A stretch of 64,000 nucleotides of DNA from JAVJSD01 sp040219575. Lineage in GTDB: Bacteria; Planctomycetota; Planctomycetia; Pirellulales; Pirellulaceae. Below are positions 24,832 to 33,188 of the stretch, in pieces. The stretch lies in the NCBI GenBank assembly GCA_040219575.1, contig JAVJSD010000062.1, positions 1-64,000 on the forward strand, in the 5' to 3' direction. A program made the position numbers and the translations under genes. The notes beneath the pieces are model-generated. The model was not told the origin of the DNA, searched no databases, and saw nothing but the letters and a program-made list of their open reading frames with translations. Positions within the stretch are counted from its first letter, which is position 1. Every line of letters begins with the position of its first letter.

Positions 24832-26275
24832 GGTGCGACGGGCGATTCGCGCCGGCGACGATCCTTTGGGCGAAGCGTTCTGCCGCTTGCGGACTCCCGC
24901 CGAAAGGCGCGAACAAGGCGCGACCTACACCCCGGCGGCGATCGTCCGCGCGATGGTCGACTGGGCGTCGGAAGATGGACCGCCGCGGCGGGTGGTCGAC
25001 CCGGGCGTCGGCAGCGGGCGGTTTCTGCTGCAGGCGGCGAAGGCGTTCTCCCGCGCGGAGCTTGTCGGCATCGAGCTCGATCCGTTGGCGGCGCTGCTGG
25101 CCCGGGCGAATCTCGCCGCCCGCCGATTGCAGCGACGGGCGCGAGTGGAACTCTGCGACTTTCGCGACGCGGCCGGCGTGCTGCCGCCGATCGACGGGCC
25201 GACGTTGTTCCTCGGCAATCCGCCCTATGTGCGGCACCACCGCATCGACAAGACCTGGAAGGCGTGGCTGGCCGAAAAATCGCGAGGCCTGAACGTGCCC
25301 GGCAGCGGGCTTGCCGGGCTGCACGCCTATTTCTTTCTGGCGACGGCGCTGCTGGGCCGGCCTGGCGACCGCGGCATGTTCATCACGGCGGCGGAATGGC
25401 TGGACGTGAACTACGGGGCGCTGGTGCGACGCCTGCTATTGGATCGTCTCGGCGGACGGCGACTCGTATTGATCGAACCGAAGGCGATGCCGTTCCCCGA
25501 CGCCGCCACGACGGCGGTCATCGCGCAGTTCACCATCGAAGCGCGGCCGACGTCGGTTTCGTTCCAGCGCATCGAGAACCTCGACGCGCTAGCCAAGCCT
25601 CCACGCGGCGCAAAGATCGGACGCGCGCGACTGCAGGACGAATCGCGCTGGTCGCAGCTGATTCACGCCTCGCGTCGACCGCCGCAGGGGTTTGTCGAAC
25701 TGGGCGAGATCTGCCGCGTCCATCGCGGCCAGGTGACCGGCGCCAACCGCGTCTGGATCGCCGGCGAACTCGGCGCGGGTTTACCCGAGTCGGTGCTGTT
25801 CCCTTCGGTCACCAGGGCCAAGGAGTTGTTTCAGGCCGAAGGTGTGCTGAACGACACGCGACAACTTCGCCGCGTGATCGACCTGCCGGTGGACCTCGAC
25901 ACGTTGACGACCGGCGAGCGGCGAAGCGTGGAGTTGTTTCTCAAGCAGGCGAAACGGGCCGGCGCCGACGAGACCTACATCGCCCGCAACCGCCGCGCCT
26001 GGTGGTCGGTCGGCCTGCGGCAGCCCGCGCCGATTCTCGCCACCTACATGGCCCGCCGCCCCCCCGCCTTCGTGCGCAACCTGACCGACGCCCGCCACTT
26101 GAACATCGCGCACGGCTTGTATCCCCGCGAGCGATTGGGCGACGCCGCCCTCACGCGGCTCTGCGACCATCTCTCCACCAACGTCGCGCTCGACCAAGGC
26201 CGCACCTACGCCGGCGGCCTGACCAAGTTCGAGCCGAAGGAGCTCGAACGTCTCACGGTGCCGCGGCCGGAGTAG
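24701..26275 (+). CDS. Orphan N6-adenine DNA methyltransferase (type IIG/Eco57I-like)
   Basis: A 524-residue class I methyltransferase. Motif I is DPGVGSGRFLL (about 100-110) and the amino-methylating motif IV is NPPY at 173-176, which points to N6-adenine methylation. The region EQGATYTPAAIVRAMVDWA ahead of motif I is the usual X motif. The C-terminal half (from about 330) looks like a TaqI-type target recognition domain. No nuclease domain or restriction gene is adjacent, so it may be an orphan or a solitary epigenetic regulator. ATG at 24701; it overlaps the extended zinc-ribbon frame. Confidence 0.88.
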   Translation: MPSSEQQLAALAIELGARKIAGWSREEQQLTRRLAAPDAAAVREVRRAIRAGDDPLGEAFCRLRTPAERREQGATYTPAAIVRAMVDWASEDGPPRRVVDPGVGSGRFLLQAAKAFSRAELVGIELDPLAALLARANLAARRLQRRARVELCDFRDAAGVLPPIDGPTLFLGNPPYVRHHRIDKTWKAWLAEKSRGLNVPGSGLAGLHAYFFLATALLGRPGDRGMFITAAEWLDVNYGALVRRLLLDRLGGRRLVLIEPKAMPFPDAATTAVIAQFTIEARPTSVSFQRIENLDALAKPPRGAKIGRARLQDESRWSQLIHASRRPPQGFVELGEICRVHRGQVTGANRVWIAGELGAGLPESVLFPSVTRAKELFQAEGVLNDTRQLRRVIDLPVDLDTLTTGERRSVELFLKQAKRAGADETYIARNRRAWWSVGLRQPAPILATYMARRPPAFVRNLTDARHLNIAHGLYPRERLGDAALTRLCDHLSTNVALDQGRTYAGGLTKFEPKELERLTVPRPE

Positions 26276-26285
26276 GATCCGATCA

Positions 26286-26311
26286 GGCCGGAACAACCGC
26301 GCAGTTCCGGC
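26286..26311. repeat. GTAG-type palindrome, family E (degenerate)
   Basis: GGCCGGAACAACCGCGCA followed by GTTCCGG forms an imperfect hairpin like the better-preserved family-E copies at 49625-49655 and 49722-49752. The GTAG head is separated from it here. Confidence 0.5.
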
Positions 26312-26500
26312 ATTCACTCATCGCCGCCGAAACAGAACTGCGCGGCCGGGCCGCCTCGGCGGACGGTGCTCCCGCCCCGCCGTTTTGCCGGCCAAAGGGC
26401 GGAAGCGAAGGCGTCCCGCCGGAGGGCCGGAAGGATGCCCGGCCTTCGCGCAACCGGCGCTAGTCAGCCGCGCGGAAATGAGGTAAACTTCGGGACTTCC

Positions 26501-26574
26501 GGGCGGCTAGCTCAGTTGGTTAGAGCGCCATCTTCACACGGTGGAAGTCACAGGTTCGAATCCCGTGCCGCCCA
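26501..26574 (+). tRNA. tRNA-Val (CAC)
   Basis: The 74-base cloverleaf has an acceptor stem GGGCGGC/GCCGCCC, a D-arm GCTC-AGTTGGTTA-GAGC, an anticodon arm CCATC-TTCACAC-GGTGG with anticodon CAC, a T-arm with GGTTCGAATCC, and discriminator A. The 3' CCA is not encoded. One T-stem pair (A-C) is mismatched. An integrase remnant begins 117 bases downstream. Confidence 0.93.
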
Positions 26575-26690
26575 TTTTCTTAAGTCCCGCCGAACGCTCT
26601 CGTTAGCGTACCTGCCCATTTCGGCAGTGCGGCTCTCTCTTTCGGGGAAAACCGGTACCTACCGTTTTTCTACCGACTAGGAGATCCGCT

Positions 26691-26840
26691 ATGCCGAAGT
26701 TTGCCGCAGGACGTGTCCCAAAACACCAAAAGCACAAGGCCCGTGGGCAGGCCGTTGTCACGATCGCCGGAACGGATTGCTACCTCGGCCCCTGGAAATC
26801 CAATTCGAACGTTCCGCCGTCGCCTTCGGCTTGCCGATAA
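26691..26840 (+). pseudogene. Truncated tyrosine recombinase (phage-type integrase) head
   Basis: An ATG with a good AGGAG site opens a 49-codon frame reading MPKFAAGRVPKHQKHKARGQ and then AVVTIAGTDCYLGPW. This matches the start of planctomycete site-specific integrases (R-V-P-x-x-x-x-H-K-x-x-G-Q-A-V-V-T-x-x-G-x-D-x-Y-L-G). The family then runs for about 350 residues with a catalytic R-H-R-Y domain; here the frame ends at a TAA after a short unrelated tail. It lies just after tRNA-Val, a common attachment site. It is inferred to be what remains of an integrated element. Confidence 0.7.
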
Positions 26841-26871
26841 ACGAGCTTCCGAAGGCGCGCGGCGTCGGCCG

Positions 26872-27954
26872 TTAGGCTCCCCGTTCCGTGTCGCCCGCCG
26901 GTTGCGGCGGCAGGGGCGGCGGGCCGTTGTCGGGCCTCGGGGCGCGAGCGGGTTGTGGGACGAAGGGAAGGTTCGTGGTGGGGACCGACAGCAGCAGCAT
27001 GTTCGGCCGCAGGCCCTTCAGCCACACGGGATCGACCGGCTTTCCGTCGGAGGAGACGACCAACGGAATCTCGCGATCCTTCAGCGCGTCGAGATGCCGC
27101 TGCTCCATCGCTCCGCCTTCGATCGTGCGACCGGAGACGTCATCCAGGGAAACCAGCGTCGTCAATGAGGCCCGCAGTTGTTGCCGGATAGCGACCTCGT
27201 TGAATTCGTGGACATCCTTGGTGGTTCCGTCGTCCAGTCGGATCTGCTTGGTCATCACCGCGAAGCCCTTCACCTCGCGATCGTCGCTGGTCGGCGCGCG
27301 AAGAGCGAGGCCGCCGGCCTGGTCGATGCTGGCCAGGCGGAAAGTGGGCGGCCAGGACTCGGGGAGCACCAGCGCTTCCCCGGCGGGCGGCGCGGGATCG
27401 GCGGGCGGCGCGTGCATGGGCGCGAATCCAGAAGGCGCGGCGACGACGAGGGTTCCCGGCTGAAACAGGATCCGGAACTCGGCCGGGAGCGCCTTGCCGT
27501 CGCGGAGCACGACCACCGGCGAGGGCGTCTTCAGCCGCTCGGAGAGCGTCGCGGCGTCGGCCGCCGTGCCATCGATTTCGAAAAACGAATGTTCGGTCGT
27601 GGGGAGTTGGTAAACCATCTGCTCAGGAACGAGTTGTGCGACGGTCAGAGTGCGGACGCGCGTTTCCGCAACGTCCTCGTACACCGTCTTCAGTTGCCCG
27701 GTGGCGGGATCCTCCACCGTTTTCGGCACCTTCCTCATGACCGTGTACGTTTCCTGGACCTGTTTATGCACAGGCTTGAGCACCACGTAGCCCACCTGCA
27801 CGTGCCCCGCCTCGTTCAGCCGCGCCAGACCGGGGCTGAACGAAACGTCGGTCAACGAAGCGGGCAACGGCATCTCCTGCCCAAGCAGGTGGGATGCGAT
27901 CAACACAGAATTCACGCAGATGCACAGGGGACCAATCCAGCGGCGCTTGAACAT
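26872..27954 (-). CDS. Hypothetical secreted protein
   Basis: A 360-residue protein from the ATG at 27954 (GAGGTG site). The N-terminus MFKRRWIGPLCICVNSVLIA is a signal peptide. The next part contains VLKPVHKQVQETYTVMRKVP, a pattern of paired basic and valine-rich strands seen in planctomycete secreted proteins that repeat 'YTV-VP' blocks. The C-terminus is Pro-rich (RPDNGPPPLPPQPAGDTERG). No enzymatic motif is recognised. It is alone between the integrase stump and the NRAMP-like gene. Confidence 0.75.
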   Translation of the reverse strand: MFKRRWIGPLCICVNSVLIASHLLGQEMPLPASLTDVSFSPGLARLNEAGHVQVGYVVLKPVHKQVQETYTVMRKVPKTVEDPATGQLKTVYEDVAETRVRTLTVAQLVPEQMVYQLPTTEHSFFEIDGTAADAATLSERLKTPSPVVVLRDGKALPAEFRILFQPGTLVVAAPSGFAPMHAPPADPAPPAGEALVLPESWPPTFRLASIDQAGGLALRAPTSDDREVKGFAVMTKQIRLDDGTTKDVHEFNEVAIRQQLRASLTTLVSLDDVSGRTIEGGAMEQRHLDALKDREIPLVVSSDGKPVDPVWLKGLRPNMLLLSVPTTNLPFVPQPARAPRPDNGPPPLPPQPAGDTERGA

Positions 27955-28121
27955 TTTCACCTCGTGAAGGAATCCATGAACCGTCTTGGGGCGGCGGCGA
28001 GCGCTTTCCGAAACGTGTGAGCAACACCGGAAATGTTATGGCTTGCGAGTTTCGCAAAATCAATCGTCGACCGACCGCCTGAAACGCCGGAGTCACCGTT
28101 GCGGATCGAATCGTGCGAAAG

Positions 28122-29369
28122 CTAGGCGCCGAGAAATAGCGCGTAGACGCCCAGTTGCGTGAGGATTGTATTCAAACCCAAGCCCGCGACGATCAGCACG
28201 ACCACCGCCGCGGCGAGATTGGCGGCGAGCGAGTTTTTGTAGGGGCCCATCAGGTCGCCGCGGTTGACGGCGACCAGCAAGAACACGGCGATCAAAGGCA
28301 GCAGCAGGCCGTTGGCGACCTGGGCGATGAGGATCGTTTCCTGCGGACTCTTGTGGCCCGAGGCGGCCACCGAGACGCCGATCAGCAGCACGACGAACCA
28401 AACGGCGCGGAAGGGCCACGACCGTAGGTCGGGCCGCCAGCCCAGGCATCCGCAAACGGCGTAGGCCGCGGCGAGCGGCGCGGTGATGGAACTCGTCACT
28501 CCGGCGGCGAACAGGCCCAGCGCGAAACAGACCTTGGCCGCCGGTCCACCCAGCAGCGGCTCGAGCTGCAGCGCCATGTCGGCCGCGGAGTTGAACGTCC
28601 CCTGCTGATAGAACGCCGCCGAGGCGGTCGCCACGATCGACAGCGTCACCAGGCCGCCCAGGCTGATCGCCAACACGGTGTCGAGCCGCGCTTCGCGCAG
28701 CGCCTGGGGGCGAGGGACTCTGTCATCCCACTTCGCACGGACCAAACTGGCGTGCAGGAACAGGTTGTAGGGAACCACCGTCGTGCCGACCAGTGCGATG
28801 ACGGTGGTCAGGGAGTCGGGCGGCAAGGTCGGGACGAAGGCGCCGTGAACCATCGCGCCCAAGTCGGGCCGCACCAGGCAGGCGGTGGCCACGAAGAGAA
28901 TGCTCATCACGACCACCAACGACACGAGCACGCGTTCGATAGGCTTGTACAGTCCCGCACCCAGCAACACCAGCGTCACCACCCCCAGCACGATCGCCCA
29001 GACGCGGACGGAAACGCCGGTGAGCACCTCCAGTCCCACGGCGGCGCCGGTGACGTTGCCGGCTTGGTAGGCGGCGTTGCCCAGTCCGATCGCCGCCACA
29101 ATCAACAGGCAGGCGCCGATTCGCGGCAGCGGATGACGAAATGTCGACCGCACGGCTTCGCCCAGGCCGTGCTTGCTGACGATTCCCAGTCGGGCGGACA
29201 TTTCCTGCAGTACGATCGTGGCGACCACCGCGAACAGCAGCGTCCACAACAGCGACAGGCCGAAACTCGCGCCCGCCTTGCTGGCGGTGGCGACGGTGCC
29301 CGGGCCGATGAAGGCGGCGGTCACCAGCAGGCCCGGTCCGAAGGCCTTGAGTCGATTCAACCATGGCAT
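28122..29369 (-). CDS. NRAMP-family transporter with altered metal site
   Basis: A 415-residue protein with 11 hydrophobic segments and clear similarity to the Nramp/MntH family (MEMSARLGIVSKHGLGEA-type blocks, here LQEMSARLGIVSKHGLGEAV). In MntH the metal is held by DPGN in TM1 and M-P-H-N in TM6. Here TM1 reads GPGTVAT (22-28) and TM6 reads VVPYNLFLHAS, so the Asp, Asn and Met ligands are missing. The substrate is therefore uncertain and may not be Mn2+ or Fe2+. ATG at 29369 is chosen because the sequence before it is only the translated family-C repeat. Confidence 0.87.
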   Translation of the reverse strand: MPWLNRLKAFGPGLLVTAAFIGPGTVATASKAGASFGLSLLWTLLFAVVATIVLQEMSARLGIVSKHGLGEAVRSTFRHPLPRIGACLLIVAAIGLGNAAYQAGNVTGAAVGLEVLTGVSVRVWAIVLGVVTLVLLGAGLYKPIERVLVSLVVVMSILFVATACLVRPDLGAMVHGAFVPTLPPDSLTTVIALVGTTVVPYNLFLHASLVRAKWDDRVPRPQALREARLDTVLAISLGGLVTLSIVATASAAFYQQGTFNSAADMALQLEPLLGGPAAKVCFALGLFAAGVTSSITAPLAAAYAVCGCLGWRPDLRSWPFRAVWFVVLLIGVSVAASGHKSPQETILIAQVANGLLLPLIAVFLLVAVNRGDLMGPYKNSLAANLAAAVVVLIVAGLGLNTILTQLGVYALFLGA

Positions 29370-29399
29370 GTTGCAGCGCGCCTTGGGTGCATTGCACCC

Positions 29400-29466
29400 G
29401 TAGCGGAAGTCGCCAGACTTCCGGACATTGCGAGCGAGTCCTCGGAAGTCTGGCGACTTCCGCAAC
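29400..29466. repeat. GTAG palindrome family C, inverted pair
   Basis: A direct copy at 29400-29424 (GTAGCGGAAGTCGCCAGACT then TCCGG) and an inverted copy at 29441-29466 enclose 16 bases. The pair lies between the NRAMP-like gene and the PilB-like gene. Family C differs from family B only in the loop bases. Another pair is at 45253-45326. Confidence 0.88.
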
Positions 29467-29501
29467 AAAGAAACCACCCGCACACGCTTTCACGTCTTCG
29501 G

Positions 29502-30836
29502 CTACTGCTTCAGCACGCGTTGCAGTTCCACCAACGAAGTGGTTCCCATGGCGACCAGCAGCACGCCTTCCTCCTGGATGTTGCGATGGCCGGCCTTTTT
29601 GGCCAGCGCGCGAAGCACCTCCAGTTTGGGCTGCTTGACGAGCGCCTGGCGCATTTCATCGGTGACGATGAGCAGTTCGAAGATGGCGATCCGGCCCTTG
29701 TAGCCCATCCCGCCGCAGTCACGGCAGATCTGGGGTTCGGGCGGCTTCTGGCCCGATTGCGGCGGGGGAGGCGGCGGGGGCTCCCATTGCTTGTAGAGCA
29801 CCTGCACGCGGCCGGGCGGAATGCCGAGGCGCTGCAGCAGTTGGGGCGGCGGCTGGTACGGCTGCTTGCAGGAGGGGCAGAGCCGGCGGATGAGGCGCGA
29901 GTTGAGCACCGCGGTGGCGACGTTGGCGAACTTCTGCGGATCGCCGCGGAAGGCCATCACCCGCAGCAGCGCCTCGACCGCCTCCTTGGCGTTCACGCGG
30001 GTGATGACCGGCATGTTGTTCTTGGCGACGACGTCGCACAGCGCGTTGACCGTCTCGGCGTTCGTCAGGTCGGGGACGACCAGCACGTTCGGCTCGCGGC
30101 GGAGCACTTCAGCGAGGATCTTGTCGGGCGAGACCCCCTGCGACGGATCGTAGGTGGTGGGATCGACGTTGATCACTTCCTCGTCGTCGTACTCGACGCT
30201 TTGCAGTTGCACGAAATCGCGGAGCAGGCGGTCGGCGGAGTTCAGGCCGGCCCGGAACGTCGCCGTCAGCCCGTCGCCCGGCATCGCCGAGAAGATCAGA
30301 AAGAAGGGGTCGTGGGCGTTGATCACTTCCTTGAACCGTTCGCGCATTTTCTCCCGCATGCCGAGATCTTCGAGCGTGTCGAGCTTTATGGGCGACTTCT
30401 TGTCGACCATCTTGATGACGGCGCGTTCGCCGGTCGGCACGCCTTGCGAGGTGATGCTGCATTCGAGGCGGGCCTTGTAGTACTCGGCCTTGAACTTGCC
30501 GCTTTGCCGGCCGCGGCGCTCCGCCGGGTTCAGGTCGGCCAGCTTCTTGAACACCGCCAGCATGGCGTCGCCGCTTTGTCGATCGCGGACCGGCATGTTG
30601 TGCCACATGCCGTCGATCTGGTAGCGGACGCCGACCTTGTCGCGGGTGTAGTCCAGCAGAATCTGGTTGGCGCGCTTCATGATCGCGTCAGCCGTCATCA
30701 CACAGGCGAAATAGAAACCGGGCGACTGTCGGGCCGTAATCAAATTCGCTTGCGCCGCCTGATCGTTTTGGCCCGACGCCTTGAACACGATCGGCGGCGG
30801 GGGCGGCGGCGCCGCTTGCTCCGGCTGTTTGGCCAT
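29502..30836 (-). CDS. PilB/GspE-like protein with degenerate nucleotide site
   Basis: A 444-residue protein aligned in plan with the N2 and C-terminal domains of type II/IV secretion ATPases. It includes the fourfold cysteine zinc site (CPSCKQPY and CRDCGGMGYKGR) and the C-terminal GRIAIFELL block. The Walker A position reads SAMPGDGLTATF (184-194) instead of GPTGSGKTTT, so the lysine is gone. The Walker B region reads NVLVVPDLTNAET where GE-RD-ET is expected. It is probably a non-hydrolysing partner. Its start is 3 bases after the pilT stop, so the two are translated together. Confidence 0.85.
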   Translation of the reverse strand: MAKQPEQAAPPPPPPIVFKASGQNDQAAQANLITARQSPGFYFACVMTADAIMKRANQILLDYTRDKVGVRYQIDGMWHNMPVRDRQSGDAMLAVFKKLADLNPAERRGRQSGKFKAEYYKARLECSITSQGVPTGERAVIKMVDKKSPIKLDTLEDLGMREKMRERFKEVINAHDPFFLIFSAMPGDGLTATFRAGLNSADRLLRDFVQLQSVEYDDEEVINVDPTTYDPSQGVSPDKILAEVLRREPNVLVVPDLTNAETVNALCDVVAKNNMPVITRVNAKEAVEALLRVMAFRGDPQKFANVATAVLNSRLIRRLCPSCKQPYQPPPQLLQRLGIPPGRVQVLYKQWEPPPPPPPQSGQKPPEPQICRDCGGMGYKGRIAIFELLIVTDEMRQALVKQPKLEVLRALAKKAGHRNIQEEGVLLVAMGTTSLVELQRVLKQ

Positions 30837-30839
30837 GCG

Positions 30840-32024
30840 TTACAGCACTCCCGGCTGCGAGACGTTGATGCCCTTGAGCGTCATCTTCAGCGCCTCCAGA
30901 TTGGGCGCCACGGCGAAGGCGGTCGGCCGGTCGATCAGGTTGTCGTCGATCAACTGCTTGAGGCTCATCGTGAAATCCTGCATGCCGTCCTCCGCCCCGA
31001 TGCGGATGGCGTCGGGCAGCTTCACATCGTGCCCTTCGAGCACCAGCTTCTTGATCATCGGGCTGAAGAACATGATCTCGACCGTCGGCACGCGGGCGAC
31101 GCCCGGCTTGATCGACCTCAGCAGCTTCTGGGCGATGATGCCCTTCATGTTGAAGGCGATCGCGCTGCGGATGGCGTTGTGCATCGCCTCGGGGAAGAGG
31201 TCGAGAATACGGCCGATGGTGGTGGGAGCGCTGGCGGCGTGGATCGTTCCGTACACCAAGTGACCGGTTTCGGCCGCGTGGATGGCGGTCATGAACGTTT
31301 CCTCGTCGCGCATTTCGCCGACCAGCATCACGTCCGGGTCTTCGCGGACGGCGTGTTTCATGGCCACCTCGAAGTCGATCACATCCATGCCGATTTCGCG
31401 CTGGTTGATCAAGCACTTGTCTTCGGTGTAGACGAATTCGATCGGGTCTTCGAGGGTGAGAATGTGCTTGCGGTAGTGACGGTTGATGAAGTTGAGCATC
31501 GAGGCGATGGTGGTGCTCTTGCCCGAACCGGTGACGCCCGCCAGCAGCACCATCCCCTGTTCGTAGTGGCACAGACGTTCGACCGACGACGGCAGGTACA
31601 ATCCTTCGAAGTCGGGAATCCAGTTGCTGACGCGGCGCGCCACCAGCCCGATCTTGCCGAGTTGTTTGAGCATGTTGACGCGGAACCGCCAACTGGTGCC
31701 GTCGACGTCGCAGACGTAGGCGAAGTCGGCGCCGCCTTCCTTCTCGAAGATGCCGCGGTTGCGCTTGTCCATCATGGGAACCAGCAGCCGCACCATTTCT
31801 TCCTCGGGGATCGGCCCGCGGTTGAGCGGCCGCAGTTCGCCCTTGACGCGAATCATGGGCGGCCGATCGACCTTGAGGTGCAAGTCGCTGCCTTCCAGCT
31901 TCACCAGGGCGCGGAAGATCTTATCGACCTCCAACTCCTCCTTGCGCGTACTGAGAAAGGCTTCAACTTCTTCGGGAACCTCGGGGGCTTCGGATTCGGC
32001 GCCGTTGGCTTCGGTCGTCGCCAT
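30840..32024 (-). CDS. pilT: Type IV pilus retraction ATPase PilT/PilU-like
   Basis: A 394-residue secretion ATPase of the PilT group. Walker A is GVTGSGKST (163-171), the Asp box is HILTLEDPIEFVY, Walker B is DPDVMLVGEMRDEET, the His box is GHLVYGTIHA, and a PilT-type AIRxG motif is seen as LPDAIRIGAEDG. The N-terminal PAS-like domain is present, with a short acidic leader of about 30 residues. PilT hexamers depolymerise pili at the cytoplasmic face. It is followed by the degenerate PilB-like gene and is about 160 bases from hisF upstream. Confidence 0.94.
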   Translation of the reverse strand: MATTEANGAESEAPEVPEEVEAFLSTRKEELEVDKIFRALVKLEGSDLHLKVDRPPMIRVKGELRPLNRGPIPEEEMVRLLVPMMDKRNRGIFEKEGGADFAYVCDVDGTSWRFRVNMLKQLGKIGLVARRVSNWIPDFEGLYLPSSVERLCHYEQGMVLLAGVTGSGKSTTIASMLNFINRHYRKHILTLEDPIEFVYTEDKCLINQREIGMDVIDFEVAMKHAVREDPDVMLVGEMRDEETFMTAIHAAETGHLVYGTIHAASAPTTIGRILDLFPEAMHNAIRSAIAFNMKGIIAQKLLRSIKPGVARVPTVEIMFFSPMIKKLVLEGHDVKLPDAIRIGAEDGMQDFTMSLKQLIDDNLIDRPTAFAVAPNLEALKMTLKGINVSQPGVL

Positions 32025-32184
32025 GCTTGGGCCTCGTCGAAAGTGCTCGGTTGGTGGAAGTGGGTCCGCGTGGAAGCCTCCGGGCCTCCACGTTCGTCGT
32101 TGGTTTGTTCCGCCGCAGGCGGCCGGATCGCGTCGCTTGATCGGTTCCAGCGAGTGCGGCGCTGTGCGTCCTGCATGTGCGGCG

Positions 32185-32952
32185 CTACAACCGCACGGGC
32201 ACGCCGCGCGCCGCCATGATTTCCTTCGTCTCGCGAATCGTGAACTGGCCGAAATGGAAAATGCTGGCGGCCAGCGCCGCGTCGGCCTTGCCGGTGGTGA
32301 TGGCGTCGGCCAGGTGTTCCGGTTTTCCGGCGCCGCCGCTGGCGACGACGGGGATCGAAACCGCGTCGCTCACCGCGGCCGTGATCTCCAAATCGTAACC
32401 GTCCTGCGTGCCGTCGCAATCCATGCTGGTCAGCACGATCTCGCCGGCGCCCAACTCCTCGACCTGCCGGGCCCAGGCGACCGCCTCCAGTCCGGTTGGC
32501 TTGCGGCCGCCGTTGATGTGCACCTCCCAGACCTCGACGCCCTCGTGATCCACCCGTTTGGGGTCGATATTGACCACGATGCACTGCCGGCCGAATCGCA
32601 GCGCCGCCTCCCGCACGAACTGCGGATTCTGGCAGGCGGCCGAGTTGATCGAGACCTTGTCGCTGCCGGCGTTGAGCAGGGCGCGGATGTCGTCGAGCGT
32701 GCGGATTCCCCCGCCGACCGTGAGCGGCATGAACACCTGCTCGGCCGTGCGGCGGACCACATCAATCATGATCTCCCGCTCTTCGTGGCTGGCGGTGATG
32801 TCGAGGAACACCAGTTCGTCGGCCCCTTCCTGCTCGTAACGGGCCGCCACCTCGACCGGGTCGCCGGCGTCGCGGAGGTTCACAAACTTGGTTCCCTTCA
32901 CGACGCGGCCCCGATTGACGTCGAGGCAGGGAATCACACGCTTGGCGAGCAT
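32185..32952 (-). CDS. hisF: Imidazole glycerol phosphate synthase, cyclase subunit
   Basis: A 255-residue (beta/alpha)8 barrel, of standard length. It makes imidazole glycerol phosphate and AICAR from PRFAR with ammonia from HisH. The two catalytic aspartates are visible: IPCLDVNRGRVVKG near residue 11 and VNIDPKRVD near 130. The phosphate blocks TSMDCDGTQDGYDLE and VVASGGAGKPEHL are present. The other histidine genes, including hisH, are not in the window. It is probably the first gene of the minus-strand run with pilT, though the gap of about 160 bases leaves room for a separate promoter. Confidence 0.96.
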   Translation of the reverse strand: MLAKRVIPCLDVNRGRVVKGTKFVNLRDAGDPVEVAARYEQEGADELVFLDITASHEEREIMIDVVRRTAEQVFMPLTVGGGIRTLDDIRALLNAGSDKVSINSAACQNPQFVREAALRFGRQCIVVNIDPKRVDHEGVEVWEVHINGGRKPTGLEAVAWARQVEELGAGEIVLTSMDCDGTQDGYDLEITAAVSDAVSIPVVASGGAGKPEHLADAITTGKADAALAASIFHFGQFTIRETKEIMAARGVPVRL

Positions 32953-33188
32953 GGCGGGCCGTCAGCAACGCGGGAAGATCGCCCGAAGCAGCGCGAGGAC
33001 GAACGTCCCCGCCCCAGGCAGACCATTTTCACTTTACGTGGGGGCAGGCAGGGGGTCAACCAAGCGCTCCGCCCAGCGACACGCTATACTTGAGGTTTGC
33101 CAAGGCCCGCTTCCGCCCGCCGCGTGCGGGCGACGTCTGCGGCCGTCCTCGCGGGGGCGCGAGTTCGGCCCCAACAAGGTGGATCGCC

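Noticed and set aside
28752..32219. Very long plus-strand open frame (1155 codons) opposite the NRAMP, PilB-like and pilT genes
   Set aside because: It is antisense to three genes with clear family motifs. Its product is rich in Arg, His, Asp and Val in the pattern made by reading GC-rich genes backwards.
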